Source: Basidiobolus meristosporus CBS 931.73 | Lineage: Eukaryota > Basidiobolomycota > Basidiobolomycetes > Basidiobolales > Basidiobolaceae | DNA: 64,000 nucleotides | Assembly (NCBI GenBank): GCA_002104905.1 | Contig: MCFE01000122.1 | Location: forward strand, 62,001-126,000 | Direction of reading: 5' to 3' | Shown: one piece after another, positions 45,965-57,356 of the stretch | Layout: each line of letters starts with the position of its first letter | Numbering within the stretch: position 1 is the stretch's first letter | The notes under the pieces: model-generated | Database searches by the model: none | Told to the model about the DNA's origin: nothing | What the model saw: the letters and a program-made list of their open reading frames with translations, nothing else | Made by a program: the position numbers and the translations under genes

Positions 45965-46307
45965 TGTTGTAGAAGTTTGTATTTCCACCTAAATATTCAC
46001 ATAGCTTAGTCACTTTATCATTACCTTCATATCCTAGAGAATACTGACCAAATTCCTTGTTGGGATTTACTTAGAATATTTTCACCAAAATACCAGGTAC
46101 CCAGAACATGAAAATTCTCAAAGTTGTCCAAACAGCCCCAAACTTTACACATGCTCTTGGGACCTTCCTTAACCTATTCTATATGTTTGTTATGTCAAGA
46201 CCAGGTAAAAGTATAAATACTTTTACATTCAATAAATCATTAAGTGAAAACCACATGATCTACTTGTTCTCCCAATCACTTCCAATGTCTCCAAGACTCT
46301 TGAAACA
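45965..46307 (+). repeat. Copia D 5' LTR
   Basis: Contains AGTATAAATAC (TATA-like, near 46208) and TTCAATAAATC (polyadenylation-like, near 46228). A frame continuous with Gag is open from 46108 through the rest of the LTR. Confidence 0.88.
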
Positions 46308-46319
46308 GGTTATGAGCCC
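46308..46319 (+). promoter_or_regulatory. Copia D primer-binding site
   Basis: GGTTATGAGCCC directly after the LTR, the same 12 bases as in element A and complementary to the initiator tRNA-Met anticodon stem-loop. The ATG at 46312-46314 is in frame with Gag. Confidence 0.82.
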
Positions 46320-46338
46320 CAAGCTGTCACTCTCCACA

Positions 46339-47140
46339 ATGTCTACTACTGCTATTACTGGAATTTTTCCGTATGCTGAAAAGCTGGATGGATCTAAGTA
46401 CCAAGTGTGGAAGGTGAAGATGAAGATGCTGCTACAAGAAAGAGGCCTTTGGGATATTTGTCATGGGAGAAGAACACCCTCCTAAAAATGTGGGAGAGGA
46501 AGCCTTGAAGTACCAGAAGAAAGAACAAAGTGCCTTTAACTGCATTTGCCTTAATGTTAAAGACAAATTGCTAATTCAATGCTAAAGAGCAAAAACAGCA
46601 AAGAATGCCTGGAAGGCATTAGAAGACACCTACCAGTCATGTTCAGCTGCTAGGTAAATGTATCTGAGACAAAAAATCTTTACCACAAAGATGCTGCCAG
46701 GAGAAGAAATGAAAAATCTAATTAACAGAATTACCCTGCCGGTAGATGAGATGGAATCTGTGGGTGTACCAACTACTGATGAAGATGTGACAGTTACTAT
46801 CCTGAATAGCCTGACAGACAGGTTTCAGGGCCTTGTATCAGCCCTAGAGTCCAGAACTGAAGATTTGACCTTAAATTACGTATATGGAAGGCTCCTGGAT
46901 GAAGAATTAAGAAAATCAAGCGCAAATAAGCAGGAAGAAGAAAATGCTTTAATAAGCAATGATAACCCACAAAGGAGGTACCCAAGACCCTACAAAGGCA
47001 ACAGCAACCTGTTTTGTAACAACTGCAAAAAGAAAGGACACACATCAGACCAGTGTCTCAGAAAAACAATAATCAGTAAAAGAAGCCTGAATATGGAAAT
47101 GCTACAACAGCTGAAGATAGACTATTCATATCTGCACTAA
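46339..47140 (+). pseudogene. gag: Copia D Gag
   Basis: MSTTAITG start as in element A, then LDGSKYQVWKVKMKMLLQERGLWD. It breaks by frameshift at about 46460. The second open piece, 46658-47140, holds MKNLINRITLPVDEMES and DLTLNYVYGRLLDEEL. The zinc knuckle is CNNCKKKGHTSDQC near 47020-47060. A small deletion just after the knuckle throws the frame out before the protease. Confidence 0.87.
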
Positions 47141-47142
47141 AT

Positions 47143-48382
47143 ATGACCACAAACAAGGATTCTCAGATATGGTATATTGACTCTGGAGCATCTCAACACT
47201 TTACACACCAAAAAGAACTTTTTACCCAATATCAAGAAATTTCAAATAAGAAGGTTTTCATGGGTGACAATAGAGCACTTGATGCAGTGGGAGAAGGAAT
47301 TATCCAAGTAAACCTAAGAAGCAGTGAAGGAAGCCATACACTGACTTTCAAAGAAGCACTCTATGTACCAGGAATAGCCAAGAACCTACTATTTGTAAGC
47401 AAGGCCACTGCAGTAGGACTCAGTTTCAGCTTTGACAATTCTGGATGCAAGATCACTAATCAAAATGGTGCCCATATTGCTTTGGGTATCAGAGATCAGA
47501 ATCTATACAAGCTGACTTACATTCCATCATATTTGGAATCCAATATAAGTAACTTAAATGATGAAACACCAACGCTTTGGTACAGGAGATTTGAGCACAT
47601 TAATTTTGATTATTTGAGCAAAATGATCAAAGATTAGCTAATTTCTGGAGTAAAATCTGATTGCTCAGCTAATTTGAAGCGCTGTGAAGTCTGCATATAT
47701 TGGAAACAAGTCAGACAATCATTCAAGAGCTCTGGGTTAATCAAAACTAAGAAAAAATTAGATCTAATTCACTCAGATCTGTGTGGACCTATGCAAGATT
47801 TATCCTTAAGCGGGATGAGGTATTTAATCACTTTTATTGATGATTATACAAGATAAACATAGGTCTACTTCATGGAGAGAAAGGAAGAAGCTCTGTCTAA
47901 GTTCAGGGAGTTTAATGCCATGGTGGAGGGAGAAACTGGTGAAAAAATCAAGAAAATATGCTCACAATGGCGGAGAATATACCTCAAAACTCTTCATCCA
48001 CTGCTGCAAAATTCATGGGATAAAGTACGAGACTACCGTACCATACTCCCCACAGCAAAATGGAGTAGCAGAGCGTGCTAATAGATCAATAATTGATATG
48101 GCAAGATATATGATCCATGATCAAAAATTGTCCTATGATTTTTGGGCAGAATCAGTTGCAACTGCTGTATATCTTAAAAATAGGAGTTATAACAGAATAC
48201 TTTGTGATTCTACTCCACTTGAAGCATGGTATGGATACAGACCAAGTGCAGAACATCTAAGAATATTTGGGTGTACAGCACATGCCAAGAAACTGCCCGG
48301 AAATCAGTCAAAATTTGAGCCAAAAAGTGTAAAATCCATATTTTTGAGCTACTGCAATGAGAGTAAAGCATACAGACTCTGA
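47143..48382 (+). pseudogene. pol: Copia D protease and integrase
   Basis: Protease core WYIDSGASQHFT (near 47170-47205) is intact in the 164-aa frame 47143-47637. The integrase zinc finger region reads LWYRRFEHINF, with Glu where A has Gly next to the second His, and ends at a TAG (47635). The catalytic region continues at 47674-48382 with LIHSDLCGPM and, after a frameshift that destroys the SDNGG motif, NGVAERANRSIID and FGCTAHAKK. Confidence 0.87.
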
Positions 48383-50278
48383 CAATACCAAAGCAAAGAA
48401 GCTAATCAAGTCCAGGGATGTGTTGTTTGATGAGAAATTAAAATTTTTGCAAAAAAGGATATCAGATGATGACAAAAATCTGATCTTAAATCCACCAATT
48501 GTTAGGATTGAATCAGAGCAAAACAATGAAAGTTTTTTCACTACAGTGTACTCTACAGCCATGGTTCAGCCAGAATCAGTGCCTAGGAATATCCCAGAAG
48601 TGATCATTTCAGTATCAAATGCCCAGAGATCCAATTGGACAAGAAATAGCCCAAATTACTATATCAATGAGGGTACAAACTTAGCCTATGCCTATTCAGT
48701 CCATATTGATGAGCTCCAGATTGTAAAAGAGGCCCTAAATAGCCCTCAGACAAAGTTTTGGAGATCTGCAATGACTGAGTAATATCAGGCCCTGATGGAA
48801 AATCAAACTTGGGACATAGTCAAATTACCAATCAACCAAAATCTATTGGATGCAGATGGGTCTTCAAGACAAAATACAAGGTTGATGGTACAATTGAAAG
48901 ATACAAAGCAAGACTTGTAGCCAAAGGATACTCTCAAACAAACGGACTTGACTATTCTGAGACCATTGCACCAGTAGCCAAGTTTAATTCCATCAGATTA
49001 ATATTGGCTATTGCAGCCAAATATAAGCCTTTTATTCATCAAATGGATATAAAAGCTGCATTTTTGAATGAAAAACTTAATGAGGAGGTGTATATGGACC
49101 AGCCTGATGGGTTTGTTGACCAAGATAACCCCCATTTGGTCTGCAAGCATAAAAAGTCACTTTATGGTCTCAAACAATCACCAAGAGTTTGGTATTGCAA
49201 GATAGATTCTTATTTGGAATCTTTGAGTTTCAAAAGGAGTAATGCTTACAATGATGTATACTATAAGCCAGATGGAGCAAATCCAGCTCTATTAGCTCTA
49301 TATGTGGATGATCTTATTATAGCAGCCAAAAACCTAGAAACATTGGAAGAGACAAAATCCAGCCTATCTAAGGAGTTCATGATGTCTGATCTAGGAGAAC
49401 TCAGTTACTACTTATGGATTAAGTTCTCCATAGACAGAAGTACCCAGACTATCACCCTAAGCCAATCCAAGTATATATTAGATATACTAAAGAATTACCA
49501 AATGGAAGACTGTAAACAGCAGCTACCCCAATGGAGACAAACCTTAACTTGGTCAAAACTCACCAAATCAAGAGAGCTTGATGCTGTCTGATAGCCCTGA
49601 CTTTCCTTATCAATCTACGATCAGCAGTCTGATGTATATCATGCTTGGACATGTCCAGATATCTCATATTCAGTGGGAGTTGTCAGCCAACATAATCAGA
49701 GCTATGGATCTGATTATATTGCAGCAGTTGAGGGGATTTTTAGATACTTAAAAGGAACTGCTGATATCTGCTTAAGATACACCTATAAGGATTCAGAACA
49801 GGATCTTGTGGGATACTCTGATGCTGATTGGGGACAAAACTTGGAAGACAGAAGATCTACCACAGGATACATCTTTCTTTACTGCAAAGGAGCAATTTCA
49901 TGGAACTCAAGAAAGCAACCAACCATAGCACTTTCTACCACAGAGGCAGAGTATATGGCAGCCTATGAAGCTACAAAAGAGGCAATGTGGCTAAGAAAGC
50001 TTTTCAAAGATTTAGGCCTATGTCAAAAAAAGCCTATTACTTTATTTCAAGATGATCAAGGATGTGTACAATTAGGTAGAAATCCAACTTTTCATGCTAG
50101 AACCAAGTACATAGATATTAGACATCATTTCATACATGAAGCTATAGAGAATAACTTAGTTAGCTTGGTTAACTTTCCTACAGATGAGATGATTGCAGAT
50201 ATACTTACCAAACCATTAGCTAGAGTCAAATTTGAATATCTTAGGTCAAAATTAGGACTAGTCAATATGAACATTTAG
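48357..50278 (+). pseudogene. pol: Copia D reverse transcriptase and RNase H
   Basis: Linker piece 48357-48782, RT 48809-49591 with LLALYVDDLIIAAKN (catalytic YVDD intact), then a frameshift near 49520. RNase H is at 49673-50278 with YSDADWGQNLEDRRSTTGY, STTEAEYMA, KYIDIRHHFI and the terminal LTKPLA. A stop interrupts just before RT (TAA at 48780). This is the best preserved RNase H of the copia family here. A purine tract (AAGTGGGAG) abuts the 3' LTR. Confidence 0.9.
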
Positions 50279-50289
50279 CTAAGTGGGAG

Positions 50290-50629
50290 TGTCGTAAAAA
50301 TTTGTATTTACACCTAAATACTCACATAACTTAGTCACTTTATCATTACATTCATATCCTAGAAAATACTGACCAAATTCCTTGTCAAGATTTACTTGAG
50401 ATATTTTCACCAAAATACCAGGTACCCAGAACATGAAAATTCTCAAAGTTGTCCAAACAGCCCCAAACTTTACACATGCTCTTGGGACCTTCCTTAACCT
50501 ATTCTATATGTTCGTTATGTCAAGACCAGGTAAAAGTATAAATACTTTTACATTCAATAAATCATTAAGTGAAAACCACATGATCTACTTGTTCTCCCAA
50601 TCACTTCCAATATCTCCAAGACTCTTACA
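50290..50629 (+). repeat. Copia D 3' LTR
   Basis: Starts TGTCGTAAAAA and ends near CTCTTACA. It still contains a CpG in the terminal TGTCGT that is TG in relatives. Confidence 0.85.
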
Positions 50630-53487
50630 GTACAGCAGCATATAGAGCTAATAGAACTGGACTTGCTCTATCTGACATATAGCATATACTATAGTCAGCA
50701 ATATTTCTTTTGAATCTCAAAGATTCCAAATAAGGATCTATTTTGCAATTCCAGGCTCTTGTTGATTGTTTGAGTCCATATAGTGATTTTTTGGGCTTGC
50801 AGACCAAATGGGGTTATCTTGGTCAGCAAACCCATCAGACTGGTTCATATAAATGTCCTCATCAAGTTCTCCATTCAAAAATGCAGCTTCTGCATCCATT
50901 TGATGTATAAACAACTTATATTTGGCTGCTATAGCAAGTGTGAATTGGATGGAATCAAACTTGGCTACCAGTGCAAAGGCCTCAATATAGTCAAGTCCTT
51001 TTGATTGAGAGTATTCTTTTGCCACAAATCTTGCTTTGAACCTCTCAGTTGTACCATCAGTCATGTATTTTGTCTTAGAGACCCATCTGCATCTAATTGA
51101 TTTTTGGTTGACTGTTGACTTGACCAAGTCCCAAGTTTGATTTTCCATTAAGGCCTGATATTCTTCATTCATCACAGATCTCAAAACTTTGTCTGAGTAA
51201 CTCAGGCTATTTCTTGTCCAGTGGGATCTCCATGCATTTGATATGGAAATGATCACTTCTGGGATATTTCTGGGTACTGCTCCAGGGTGAACCATTGATG
51301 TAGAGTCCTCTCAAGTGAGAATATTCTTGTTGTTTTGCTCTGATTCAATCCTGTCAATTTGTGGACTTGAGATCCAATTTTCATCATCATCTGACATCAT
51401 TTTTTGTGAATGTATTGAATTTTCAGCAAGCAGCACATCCTTGGACTTGGTCAGCTTCTTTGCTTTGGGATTGTAGAGTTTGTATGCTTTACCCTCATTG
51501 CAGTAGCCCAAAAATATGTGGTTTACACTTTTTGGCTCAAATCTTGGCTGATTTCCAGGCAGTGTCTTGGCATATGCTGACACTCAAATATACTTACATG
51601 ATCTGCATGTGGTTGGAGTAGAATAAAAAAGTATTCTTCTATAACTTCTATTTTTAAGGTAAACAGCTGTGGCAACTGATTCCACAAAAAAACCAGAGGA
51701 TAATTTCTCATAATGGGTCAGAGATCTTGACATATCAATTGTTGCTCTCATTGCACATTCTGCTACTCCATTTTGCTGTGGGGAGTATGGTAAAGTAGTA
51801 CCTTGCTTTATCCCATGAGCTTTGCAGAGGTGGATGAAGAGTTTTCAGGTATATTCTTTGCCATTTTCAGAGCATACCATCTTGATTTTTCATCGGTTTT
51901 TCTCTCCACCATGGCTTTGAGCTCCCTGAGCAAAGATAGAGCTTCATCCTTTCTGTCCCTGAAGTAGACCCATGTGTATCTTGTATAATCATCACAAATC
52001 AAACCAAATATAATATCCCACCTACGGATAACTATGCATAGGTCCACACAGATCTGAGTTAGTTTGATCTAGTTTCTTCTTAGTTTTCATTAATCTGGAG
52101 CTCTTGAACAGTTGTCTGGCTTATTGCCCATATATGCAGGCTTCACAGTGCTCCAAATAAGCTGGGGGATCAATTGCTACTCTGGAAATTAGCTGATCTT
52201 TGATCATCTTGTGCCAATGATCAAAATTGATATGTTCAAATCTCCTGTGCCAAAGCATTGGTGTTTCTTCATTCAAGCCATCATATTGGCTTCCAGATAC
52301 TATATAATATAGGTCAGCTTGTACAGATTTTGATTTCTAATGCCCAAAGCAACATGAGCACCATTTTGATCAGTGATCCTCCATTCAGAACTATCAAAGC
52401 TGAAACTGAGTCCTTCTGCTGTGGCCTTGCTTACAGACAGTGGGTTTGTGGCTATTTCAGGTACATAGAGTAGCTCTTTGAAGGTCAGTGTATAGCTTTC
52501 TTTACTGCTTCTAAGGTTTACTTGGATAGTTCCTTCTCCCACTGCATCAAGTGTTCTAATGTCACCCACAAAAACCTTCTTGATTGAAATTTCTTGATAT
52601 TGGGTAAGAAGTTCTTTTTGTTGTGTAAAGTGTGAGATGCTCCAGAGTCAGTACACCATGTCTAAGAATCCTGTTTTGTAGTCATAAATAGCTCAGATAT
52701 GAATAGTCTACCTTCAGTTGTTGCTAAGTTTCCATATTCAGGTGTTTTCTGCTGACTATCTCACTTTTCAAGCACCAGTCTGATGTGGGTCCTTTCCTTT
52801 TGCAGAAGCTGCAAAACAGGTTGGTATTATCTTTAAAAGGTCATGGGTATCTGCTTTGATGGTTTTCATTGCTTAGTAAAGCATTTTCTTCTTGCTTCTT
52901 ATTGGTGCTTGATTTTCTTAATTCTTCATCCAGGAGCCTTCCATATACACAATTTAAGGTCAAATCTTCAGTTCTGGCCTCTAGGGCTGTTACAAGGCAC
53001 TGAAACCTGTCTGTCAGGCTATTCAGGATGGTAACTATCACATCCTCATCAGTAGTTGGTATGACCACATATTCCATCTCATCCAGCAGCAGGGTGATTA
53101 TATTATTTAGATTATTAATTTCTTCTCCTGATAGCATCTTTGTAGTAAAGAACTCTTGTCTGAAATACATTTTCTTGGCAGCTAAACATGACTGGTAGGT
53201 GTCTTCTAATGCCTTCCAGGGACTCTTTGCTGTTTTTGCTCTTGAGCATTGAATTAGCAGTTTGTTCTTGACATTGAGGCAAATGCAGTTAAAGGCACTT
53301 TGTTCTTTCATCTGGTACTTCAAGGATCTCTCTCCCATGTTTTTAAGAGGGCATTCTACTCCCATGACAATATCCCACGGTCCTCTTTCTTGAAGTAACA
53401 ACTTCATCATCACCTTTCATACTTGGTAGCTATATCCATCCAAGCTTTCAGTAGACAGAAAAATTCCAGTGATAGCAGTAGTAAACA
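50630..53487 (-). pseudogene. Copia C2 Gag-Pol relic
   Basis: From right to left on the minus strand: Gag 52841-53413 (LLQERGPWDIVMG..VTILNSLTDRF), a decayed zinc knuckle near 52800, protease near 52640 with the conserved Trp codon TGG preserved, GAG-pre-integrase segment 52300-52569, integrase core 51808-52047, and RT pieces 50738-51295 and 50625-50807. Frameshifts and stops are numerous throughout, more than in A or D. Confidence 0.83.
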
Positions 53488-53519
53488 CTGCAAAGAGTGA
53501 CACCTTGGGGCTTATAACA

Positions 53520-53868
53520 TGCTGCCAGAATCTTGGATATATTGGAAGTAATTGGGAGATCAAGTAGAGTATGCGGACTTCACTTAATGATCTATTGAAT
53601 GTAAAAGTAGTATTGATACTTTTACACAGTATTGGCATAACAAACACATAGAATAGGTTGATGAAGGTCTCAAGAGCATGTGTGCAAAGTTTGGGGCTGT
53701 TTGGATAACTTTGAGAATTTTCATGTTCTGGGTACCTGATATATTGGTGAAAATATTCCAAGTAAATCCAGACAAGGAATTTGGTCAGTATTCTCTAGGA
53801 TTGGAAGGTAATGGTCTCAGTGACTAAGCTAGGAGAATATTTAGGTGGAATTTTATACTTCTACAACA
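53520..53868 (-). repeat. Copia C2 5' LTR
   Basis: 349 bp, TGCTGCCAGAATC..CTACAACA. The neighbouring primer-binding site reads GTTATAAGCCCC, so the ATG present in A and D is ATA here. The frame through this LTR into Gag is nevertheless open (53417-53761). Confidence 0.87.
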
Positions 53869-53978
53869 TGCAAAAGGTCAATTTTTCCACACTGCTGCCA
53901 TTTTGATAGCCTCATTGCAGGATCCTGATGGCTGGCCCATATTAGATCCAATCATGTGACTTATTGCCTTCATAGGGT
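53869..53978. other. CACTA-like end fragment
   Basis: Reads GGATCCTGATGG..ATTGCCTTCATAGGG, an inverted, diverged form of the left terminal region of element E, ending at 53978. tnp2 5' sequence follows directly. Confidence 0.5.
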
Positions 53979-54258
53979 GAGTGTGAGACATCTTTTGGCC
54001 TGCCTGAGTATTTGAAATATGGAAAATACAGTGATAGCTCAGAAGTAGAAGACTCACCAATGAATTGTGAGCCTAACTTCCCTCACAACAGTATCCTGCA
54101 AGAAACCTGCAAACCTCCATATGCAACAAGATATCACCTGTGGAAAAAATGCCAATCATACTCTATGGAGCCAAGTGAGCCCAGTAATCCACTCAACAGT
54201 AAAGGATGTGATGTTGTGGCCCATAAAGTGATGTGTTTTCACTAATATCAGTAATAGG
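53979..54258 (+). pseudogene. tnp2 relic, 5' part (host of element E)
   Basis: Matches the region of tnp2 upstream of the core (the AKDTLWSQVSLVIHLLVND equivalent near 54165-54215, in broken frames). It is interrupted by element E and resumes at 59752. With one AGG removed the junction reads AATATCAGTAATAGGGGTTTTGAGG, the same length as the homologous site at 894-919. Confidence 0.75.
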
Positions 54259-54301
54259 CCCTATGAAAAATAATTTGGTCCCACGGATGGATCTGGACCA
54301 G
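54259..54301 (+). repeat. Element E left terminal repeat and subterminal palindrome
   Basis: The first 13 bases CCCTATGAAAAAT are inverted at the right end (59736-59748). About 28 bp in lies GATCTGGACCAGATC, a perfect palindrome of two 7-base arms around one base, and versions of it recur next to other CACTA ends (near 2252). It is a candidate transposase-binding site. Confidence 0.75.
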
Positions 54302-54899
54302 ATCATACGTCAAGATCCCGTTTAGAGACCATCATAATAACAGCAGCTTGGAATTAGTGACCTTCCTGACAATCTTATAACAAGATCATGACGATGTTTT
54401 GCAAGTTTTACAGCCAAATAAAGGGATAAAGCATGACAATTTTTGATTGGTGCTGTGACAATATTTGCATGGCATTGTTGCGGTTTTTCAGCACGCTATT
54501 ACTATTTTGAGTGGATCCAGTTGCATGCACACCTGCCGCAATTGACATACTTCTATCACCTTGACTTTATGGCGTTTTGGTGTGATACTTGCAAAGTTGC
54601 CATATACCTTGTACTGCTGGTGGCATATACATCTTGCAAACATATGCTTGGTTGTTGCCACTTTGGCCAGGAATACCTCCTGAATATCCGCAAAGAACTT
54701 CTTGGTACTTAGCCAATATATTTCTTCTCCCTGCTAGATTCTAGTCCCCCTTATAGGTGCACTCTGGCTCTTGTTTGTGTGAACTCTGTATTGAATGGTG
54801 TAGAAGTTGGCTTGTGACCACAAGAAATCTGGCATATCTTGGTGGAGTTTTCCTGATAAAAATTAGTTGCTTGTTGCACCCAACCCAACTTTGCATTAC

Positions 54900-57134
54900 T
54901 TACCTGATTACCCACACATTGGGGCTGCTTAGCTTCTTAATGCCATAGGCATAGGTGTCTCCATGTGCACATTTGTCCTCAGTATTTTCCAACTCTTTCT
55001 GGCTGTTGTCCATGTGCCAACTCATCACATCCGTGATGGACTTGAAGGTAATATTCTTGATGAGATTGGGATATGGTAGTACCTGCAACTTGACTTGTCT
55101 TCCTATCTCCCCACACATCCGCTCCATAGGAAACTCCCAAAAGGTGAAGCAAGGCCCAATATTCTCCACACACCATGCAAGATGGGGTAGAGAATGTATA
55201 CAGTAGCAGCAGAGACCTACGCATTCAGCTTTATGTTTGTAGTATAGCCGCTCAAATCCCATCACAAACTCCTCACACAACAGCTGTAGATGCATCAAGT
55301 TGCCATTGGTGATCTGCTTCTGGATAAATATTCCTACAATGTCCACATATGACTCCCAATGCTTCCAATGTACTCTTGGTAGGAATGGCTTCAGAACACC
55401 ACTTGAATAAATACATGTCCAGCTCATCCAGTCTTTGCATTTGTATTGTTGCATATGCATATGAATATTAATTGGAGCCCATGAGAAGTACTTAGGGTAG
55501 CAGATACTCTGTAATATCTTGCCAATTCTTTCAAACTTCTCCAGCATCTTGAAGGGCTCATTTAGCTTGAAATGCCCCATGTACAACTTGGTCATCAGTA
55601 AAGGGGTATTGTTGAAAAGCAAATGCATTGCTCCCAGTGGAAAGCTTTTGCTCCAACAGATACCCTCTATCTTAAGTATCTCCGGTTTCCAATTGATTCC
55701 ATATTCTGGCCAATGGCTTATAGCTTGCCAACTATGCTGCAATTGCATGCTTACTTCTGTATGTTGTCTCTGTAGAAAGATGATGTTCTTAGTGCTGGTG
55801 CTTGGGTAATAATAATGTGTGTGAGTTATGGAGTAAATCCCCTGGATCTCACATATTTGACAGCAATACTTGCCATTGTGCCCGGAAAAACCTGCTATCT
55901 TGCTGATGGCTGGGGTATCTCCAATGCAGATAATAATATGCAATTATACATGATGGCCATTTACCGTTATCCCACTGGAAAGCATACAAAATTCATTCAG
56001 CAATGGATACAGGTAGCTATCCAGGTTGGACGGGGATTTAGGCCCAGATACCAGTGAGACTAGCATCAGATTATTGCTTTGATACCGTAAGATGGGCGGC
56101 AGATTCAGAATGATGAGAATCAGTGGCCAGCAGGATTTGCTGGTAGAGTACTTGTTTAATGAGAATCCATCAAGTGCTAAAGCAAAGGCATGGTCATACA
56201 TACCTTCAAAGTAGCCCTTGCTTCTTAGCTGTTTGTAATGTTTGCCATCAAATATATTGGATATGTTTGCACTTGATTGATACTGAGTGCAGTACTGTAT
56301 AGCTTTGCAATATTTGTTGGACTGTATCAGCTTCCTCAGACAGGGTATGACTGGAATATGTCCGGAGTGTGACCAATGTTTTCCCTCAATGGTGGTGGAT
56401 TCCTGACAGTTTGGACATGTTGCAATGGTAGCATTTTTGGATGTGAATGCCATGCAACTGTTAACACATGCTGGAATCAAGACAGTCTCTAGATCATATG
56501 ATGCCAGCAGCATGACGGTTGTCCACTTGTACCATGTACATGGTAAGTTGCATCCCGGTATGATTTTGGCAAGAAGTAGTAATAAATCCTCAAAGCCCCC
56601 ATTACTGATATTGGTGGAAACGCTCCACTTCTCTAGCCACAACATTACATCATTCACCAGTAGATGGATTACTAGGCTCACTTGGCTCCATAAAGTATCC
56701 TTGGCATTTGTTTCAATGGGTGTTGTCTCATTGCATATAGGGATTTGACCAGGCTCATACGTGGTACTGTTGTAAGGGGAGATAGGCTCAAAATCCACCA
56801 GTGAACCTTCTTTGTCAGAGCTATCACTCTGCATGCCATATTCAGAAGGCTGAGGTGAGCCTAAAGGTGTCACAAACTCACCTGACTCAGTCTGCGCAAG
56901 GTGACAAAGACGGCCAGGTGCCAATATAGAAGTATCAACTGGCCAGCAAGATAATGTTGGTACAGTAGTGACCAATGAATGGTCAAATATGACTTGGGTG
57001 GCAAGACACTGGCCATAATCCTTGTAATACTTCCTATGCTGTCTGCATGCTTCATGGCTGAGTGGCTTGCCACAATAGCCACATGGTCTTTTTTCTCTTC
57101 TCTTATGGTGTTGAGTCAAAGTAGTCTTGTCCAT
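54900..57134 (-). pseudogene. tnp2: Tnp2 transposase of element E (one premature stop)
   Basis: One frame of 744 codons from MDKTTLTQHHK to NVWVIR, broken only by TAA at codon 397 (55944-55946). An N-terminal CCHH-type zinc finger (C18, C21, H27, H33) is followed by a second zinc-binding region (CPNCQE). The Tnp2 core contains ALDGFSLNKYSTSKSCW, PLILI..LPPILRYQ and VSGPKSPSNLDSYLYPLL. A zinc ribbon GHNGKYCCQICEIQGI follows the stop. The C-terminal part has LPHLAWCVENIGP. The role is cutting and joining of CACTA ends. Other copies of the family lack this stop, so a working source may exist elsewhere. Confidence 0.88.
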
Positions 57135-57356
57135 GGGGCAAACAGTTTGACCTTCAACAACGTAATACTATTATATCACTTTTTGGTCAATACTCATGTG
57201 AACTTAATACAGTCTTGTATTTGAGACATTGCACCTACATGAATGTAAGATTCAATGATGACCCACCATAGTAAGCATTATTAATAAAGTTGTGGCACCA
57301 CATACACATGTATATGTAACACTATTTCCCCTTTGGTTTGACTCATTTCCATATAT
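57135..57356. promoter_or_regulatory. Divergent promoter region of element E
   Basis: 222 bp between the two start codons. Well conserved in the copies at 449-641, 21789-22013 and 39478-39728, which supports a functional role. No TATA box can be named with confidence; TATATATG lies just before the companion start. Confidence 0.5.

Larger units (their letters stand above)
45965..50629 (+). mobile_element. Ty1/copia retrotransposon D (complete, inactive)
   Basis: Two LTRs (45965-46307 and 50290-50629, ~340 bp) bracket a plus-strand interior in copia order. They begin TGTTGTAGAAG and TGTCGTAAAAA and are clearly similar to each other and to the LTRs of A. It interrupts the RT of fragment C2. A clear target duplication could not be settled, because the bases after the right LTR (GTACAGCAG) do not simply repeat the left flank (ATCACCA). 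Confidence 0.88.
45771..53868 (-). mobile_element. Ty1/copia fragment C2 (5' part), split by element D
   Basis: Begins inside RT (45771-45964 repeats the SKYIQDIL-to-KNLE region already present in C1), is interrupted by element D at 45965-50629, and continues from 50630 through RT, integrase, protease and Gag to a 5' LTR at 53520-53868. The 3' end is missing. Same family as A, with heavier decay. Confidence 0.85.

Noticed and set aside
45960-50640. Target duplication of copia D
   Set aside because: Left flank ATCACCA and right flank GTACAGCA do not give a clear 5-bp repeat, and the end of the right LTR is ambiguous.
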